From positions 1 through 24,211 of the forward strand of contig JANWJO010000072.1 in NCBI GenBank assembly GCA_025449435.1: a stretch of DNA of 24,211 nucleotides. The letters are read 5' to 3'. The notes under the pieces were generated by a model. It worked only from the letters and a program-made list of their open reading frames with translations, was not told the DNA's origin and did no database searches. This stretch comes from Chloroflexota bacterium (lineage in GTDB: Bacteria > Chloroflexota > UBA4733). Numbering within the stretch: the stretch's first letter is position 1; every line of letters starts with the position of its first letter. This document shows positions 22,149 through 24,211 of the stretch, one piece after another. Position numbers and translations under genes: made by a program.

Positions 22149-22361
22149 GCGAGTTGTGGCCACAACATCACCGGGGGCCCGTGATCGAGCTGGGCTCCCT
22201 CTGGTAAGACTACCCGCGCTCTCCTGCTGTCGAGCTGAACTTTCCGCCCCCCCTGGCTGTTCCGGTTCGCTTTCCGCTGTCATCGTCGCCCGCCACGTTG
22301 CTCAGGTAAGCCGGAGCCATCTACCAAGCGAGGCGCTCTTTCTAGCCAGGACATCATTCTT
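22149..22361 (+). other. Gap between the SIMPL genes with palindrome and hairpin
   Basis: It starts with the perfect 14-base palindrome GTTGTGGCCACAAC (22153-22166), immediately followed by a small hairpin, TCAC...GTGA (22168-22184), suggesting the end of the first transcript or an operator. The rest has no clear gene. A 69-codon frame from a GTG at 22156 to a TGA overlapping the next ATG has no ribosome binding site and an unconvincing composition. Confidence 0.4.
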
Positions 22362-23006
22362 ATGAAAAAGGTCTTTGTGGTAAGCGGCGAGGGAAAGGCG
22401 GAAACCGAGCCGGACCTCGCAAGAATTGTTCTCGGCGTCTTGACCGTTTCTCCGGACGCCAGGACAGAAACCCGAGAGAATGCCGCGCTGCTTCGCCCTG
22501 TCATTGATGCCGTCAAGATAATGTGTATCGCCGATAGGCACATCCAGACGAGCTCCCTCTCCCTGTATCCGGTGCGCGAGCAGCACAAGGACAACGACGG
22601 TGAGACGTGGACCAACAAGATCGTGGGCTACCAGGCCATGAACAGTGTTACGGTGATGGTGGAGGATCCCTCCAGAGCAGGCGACGTTATCGACGCCGGT
22701 GTTGCTGCTGGCGCCAACGCCAACGTCGGTATTTCGTTTGGCCTGAAAGACGAGTCCGCGTTACAGCATTTGGCGCTTGAGCGAGCCTTTGAAGCCGCAA
22801 GGGCCAAGGCTCGGACGCTCGCCACGGCGATGCATGTGAAGCCCACTTCGGCGCTTCTCGTCAATGAGTCTCGGACGTCGCCTATGGCATCATTCCGGCA
22901 AAGATGGCCTGTCGTGAGTTCCCGCAGCATTGGGAGCACGCCAGTGGAAGTGGGAACGATTGATGTCACCGCCAACGTGACAGTGTTGTTCCGGTTCAGG
23001 CGCTAA
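22362..23006 (+). CDS. SIMPL-domain (DUF541) protein without signal peptide
   Basis: A 214-residue paralogue of the preceding SIMPL protein. It begins directly at the domain (MKKVFVVSGEGKAETEPDLARIVLGV) with no signal peptide, so it is probably cytosolic. The match runs full length: QTSSLSLYPV, IVGYQAMNSVTVMVEDPS, GANANVGISFGLKDESALQ, the Ala/Arg-rich helix, and VTANVTVLFRFRR. The first copy has GANTGVSISFGLKDNTALQ at the same place. AGGA lies 10 bases before the ATG. It is more charged than the exported copy, consistent with a different compartment. Function is unknown. Confidence 0.85.
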   Translation: MKKVFVVSGEGKAETEPDLARIVLGVLTVSPDARTETRENAALLRPVIDAVKIMCIADRHIQTSSLSLYPVREQHKDNDGETWTNKIVGYQAMNSVTVMVEDPSRAGDVIDAGVAAGANANVGISFGLKDESALQHLALERAFEAARAKARTLATAMHVKPTSALLVNESRTSPMASFRQRWPVVSSRSIGSTPVEVGTIDVTANVTVLFRFRR

Positions 23007-23066
23007 CATACCGTCAGGGCCATGCGAAGGACCGGGCTTCCCGGATCGCGCTGTGGGGACGGAATC

Positions 23067-23717
23067 GTGACATCCATGTCGCCGCCGGGAACACTGAGCA
23101 TCGCCGTGACGGGCAACATCGCCAGCGGCAAAAGTGCAGTGTGCCGGTACTTGGGCACACTCGGTGCTAATGTGATTGATGCCGACACTGTGGCGCAGGG
23201 TTTAATGCGTCGTGGCCAGCCCGCCTGGCAACCGGTCGTGGACGCGTTCGGCCCCGATATTCTAGACGCCGGCGGTGAGATCAGCCGGCCAGCGCTCCGC
23301 CAGATCGTGTTCGCTGAACCTGCGGCGTTGCTTCGCCTCAACGCCGCTGTCCATCCGCTTGTCCATGCGTTGCTGCTGCAATCTGTGCGCGACGTGCAGC
23401 GCGGGCAAGTCGTGGTGATCGAGGCTGTGGCCATCGTGGAAGCGGGAACGTATAAACAGATGGACCAACTGTGGTTGGTGCTAAGTTCGAGAGCTGACCA
23501 GATCAGCCGGTTGATGGTTTCCCGTCATCTGACGCGTGAGGAGGCGGCGTTCCGAGTAGATGCTCAAACGCCAGCCGAAGCCAAAGTCAAGCTCGCGGAC
23601 GTGGTGTTGCGCAACCAAGGCAGTCTGGACGATCTCCACAGCCAGGCATCGCGCGCCTGGCGTGCCGCGCTGGCCCAGTTTGGCATACCCAACCAGGACG
23701 GGAGGCTACTTAGATAG
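23067..23717 (+). CDS. coaE: Dephospho-CoA kinase
   Basis: A 216-residue kinase that carries out the last step of coenzyme A synthesis, phosphorylating the ribose 3'-OH of dephospho-CoA with ATP. The P-loop is TGNIASGKS (15-23), followed by LGTLGANVIDADTVAQ with the catalytic Asp, the HPLVHALL block, and the lid region SRHLTREEAAFRVDAQTP. The usual V(P)LLFE motif is replaced by VVIEAVAIVEAG, a mild divergence. The GTG at 23067 is preferred (GGGGA seven bases upstream); an ATG at 23076 and a start near 23022 are alternatives. The stop overlaps the GTG of the next gene by one base (TAGTG), so the two are coupled. Confidence 0.92.
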   Translation: MTSMSPPGTLSIAVTGNIASGKSAVCRYLGTLGANVIDADTVAQGLMRRGQPAWQPVVDAFGPDILDAGGEISRPALRQIVFAEPAALLRLNAAVHPLVHALLLQSVRDVQRGQVVVIEAVAIVEAGTYKQMDQLWLVLSSRADQISRLMVSRHLTREEAAFRVDAQTPAEAKVKLADVVLRNQGSLDDLHSQASRAWRAALAQFGIPNQDGRLLR

Positions 23718-24211
23718 TGGAAGCGAAGGTGTTCGTCACCCGCCGGATCGCGCCCGAAGCGTTGACGCTACTGCGCGCCAGCTTCCAGGTAGAACTTTGG
23801 GATAGTAGCGAGCCCATCCCGCGCGCCACCTTGCTCCAAGCGGTACATAATGTTGATGGGATGCTCTGCTTGCTCACTGAGCGAGTCGACGATGAATTGC
23901 TCCACGCCGCACCCCGGCTCAAAATTGCGGCCAATATGGCTGTCGGCTATGACAATATCGATGTCGCGGCAGCCAGGAATCGTAGCGTTGTCGTTACCAA
24001 TACGCCGGGAGTACTGACCGAAACGAGCGCCGAGTTCGCCTTCGTGCTCATCCTCGCGGCGATGCGACGGCTCAAAGAAGCCATGCGTTGGGTAGATCAA
24101 GGCAAATGGACCACTTGGGATCCGTTGCTGCTTATGGGGCAAGACCTTACGGGCGCGACACTGGGGCTGGTTGGCTACGGACGCATCGCCGCCGCAGTTG
24201 CTCGGCGTGCA
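23717..24211 (+). CDS. D-2-hydroxyacid dehydrogenase, glyoxylate reductase-like (3' end outside window)
   Basis: The frame opens with a GTG overlapping the coaE stop and stays open for 165 codons to the window edge. The protein matches the N-terminal half of NAD(P)-dependent D-2-hydroxyacid dehydrogenases (glyoxylate/hydroxypyruvate reductase, GyaR type): VFVTRRIAPEAL at the start, MLCLLTERVDDELL, LKIAANMAVGYDNIDV, VTNTPGVLTETSAEFAFVLILAAMRR, and LTGATLGLVGYGRIAAAVARR, the beginning of the Rossmann dinucleotide fold (GxGxxA/G). The catalytic Arg, Glu and His lie beyond the window. GGGAGG lies 11 bases upstream within the end of coaE. The exact substrate is not determined. Confidence 0.88.
   Translation, partial: MEAKVFVTRRIAPEALTLLRASFQVELWDSSEPIPRATLLQAVHNVDGMLCLLTERVDDELLHAAPRLKIAANMAVGYDNIDVAAARNRSVVVTNTPGVLTETSAEFAFVLILAAMRRLKEAMRWVDQGKWTTWDPLLLMGQDLTGATLGLVGYGRIAAAVARRA

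Noticed and set aside
22156..22365. 69-codon frame ending in TGA over the ATG of the second SIMPL gene
   Set aside because: The overlap looks like translational coupling, but there is no ribosome binding site, the start lies in a palindrome, and the product has no recognisable or regular features.
1..24211. CRISPR array, prophage, transposon or toxin-antitoxin/defence system
   Set aside because: No regularly spaced repeats, integrase, transposase, terminal inverted repeats or recognisable defence genes were seen; the content is housekeeping and metabolic.

Overview
The window looks like chromosomal DNA of a GC-rich, free-living bacterium. It is dense, uses many GTG and TTG starts, has clear purine-rich ribosome binding sites, and genes often overlap by 4-10 bases. 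A split, menaquinol-type Rieske/cytochrome b complex, an NrfD membrane subunit, an MscL with a C-terminal zinc ribbon, a true formylglycine-generating enzyme and a short REP-like hairpin together suggest Chloroflexota or a neighbouring lineage. That placement is an inference from gene content, not a phylogeny. No phage, transposase, CRISPR array, tRNA or rRNA was seen.

Layout. 1-1259 (+): the end of a membrane-anchored protein, then an NrfD-family quinol-interacting subunit. 1303-1762 (-): tmRNA gene (ssrA) with its promoter and terminator hairpin. 1799-3457 (-): a divergent GroEL paralogue without groES. 3775-5599 (-): Rieske protein, cytochrome b N-terminal half and C-terminal half, one operon. 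5804-7656 (+): a small acidic protein and a secreted polysaccharide deacetylase with two LGFP-like repeats. 7653-9918 (-): pyrE-like phosphoribosyltransferase overlapping glycerol kinase. 10245-12058 (+): formylglycine-generating enzyme translationally coupled to a SAM methyltransferase. 12055-13886 (-): DinB-like protein, YdjM-like membrane hydrolase, UppS. 13974-17223 (-): iron alcohol dehydrogenase, M24 peptidase and Ntn-type asparaginase in a tight operon. 17392-17796 (+): mscL, ended by a very strong hairpin. 17860-20048 (-): an unknown 236-residue protein coupled to smpB, then an acetamidase/formamidase. 20176-21147 (-): MEMO-family protein. 21366-24211 (+): two SIMPL-domain paralogues, coaE and the start of a D-2-hydroxyacid dehydrogenase that runs off the window.

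How they work together. ssrA and smpB, the two core parts of trans-translation, both lie here about 17 kb apart. The Rieske/cytochrome b set and NrfD belong to membrane quinone electron transfer. UppS, the deacetylase, MscL and the SIMPL proteins concern the cell envelope. The peptidase/asparaginase pair, glycerol kinase, acetamidase and iron dehydrogenase fit scavenging of organic carbon and nitrogen. Most of the window is ordinary housekeeping and metabolic content. The least explained items are the unknown protein coupled to SmpB, the enzyme pair formed by the formylglycine-generating enzyme and a methyltransferase, the altered Qo motif (PAWY) in the cytochrome b C-terminal half, the tail-less GroEL paralogue, and several small repeats upstream of genes.
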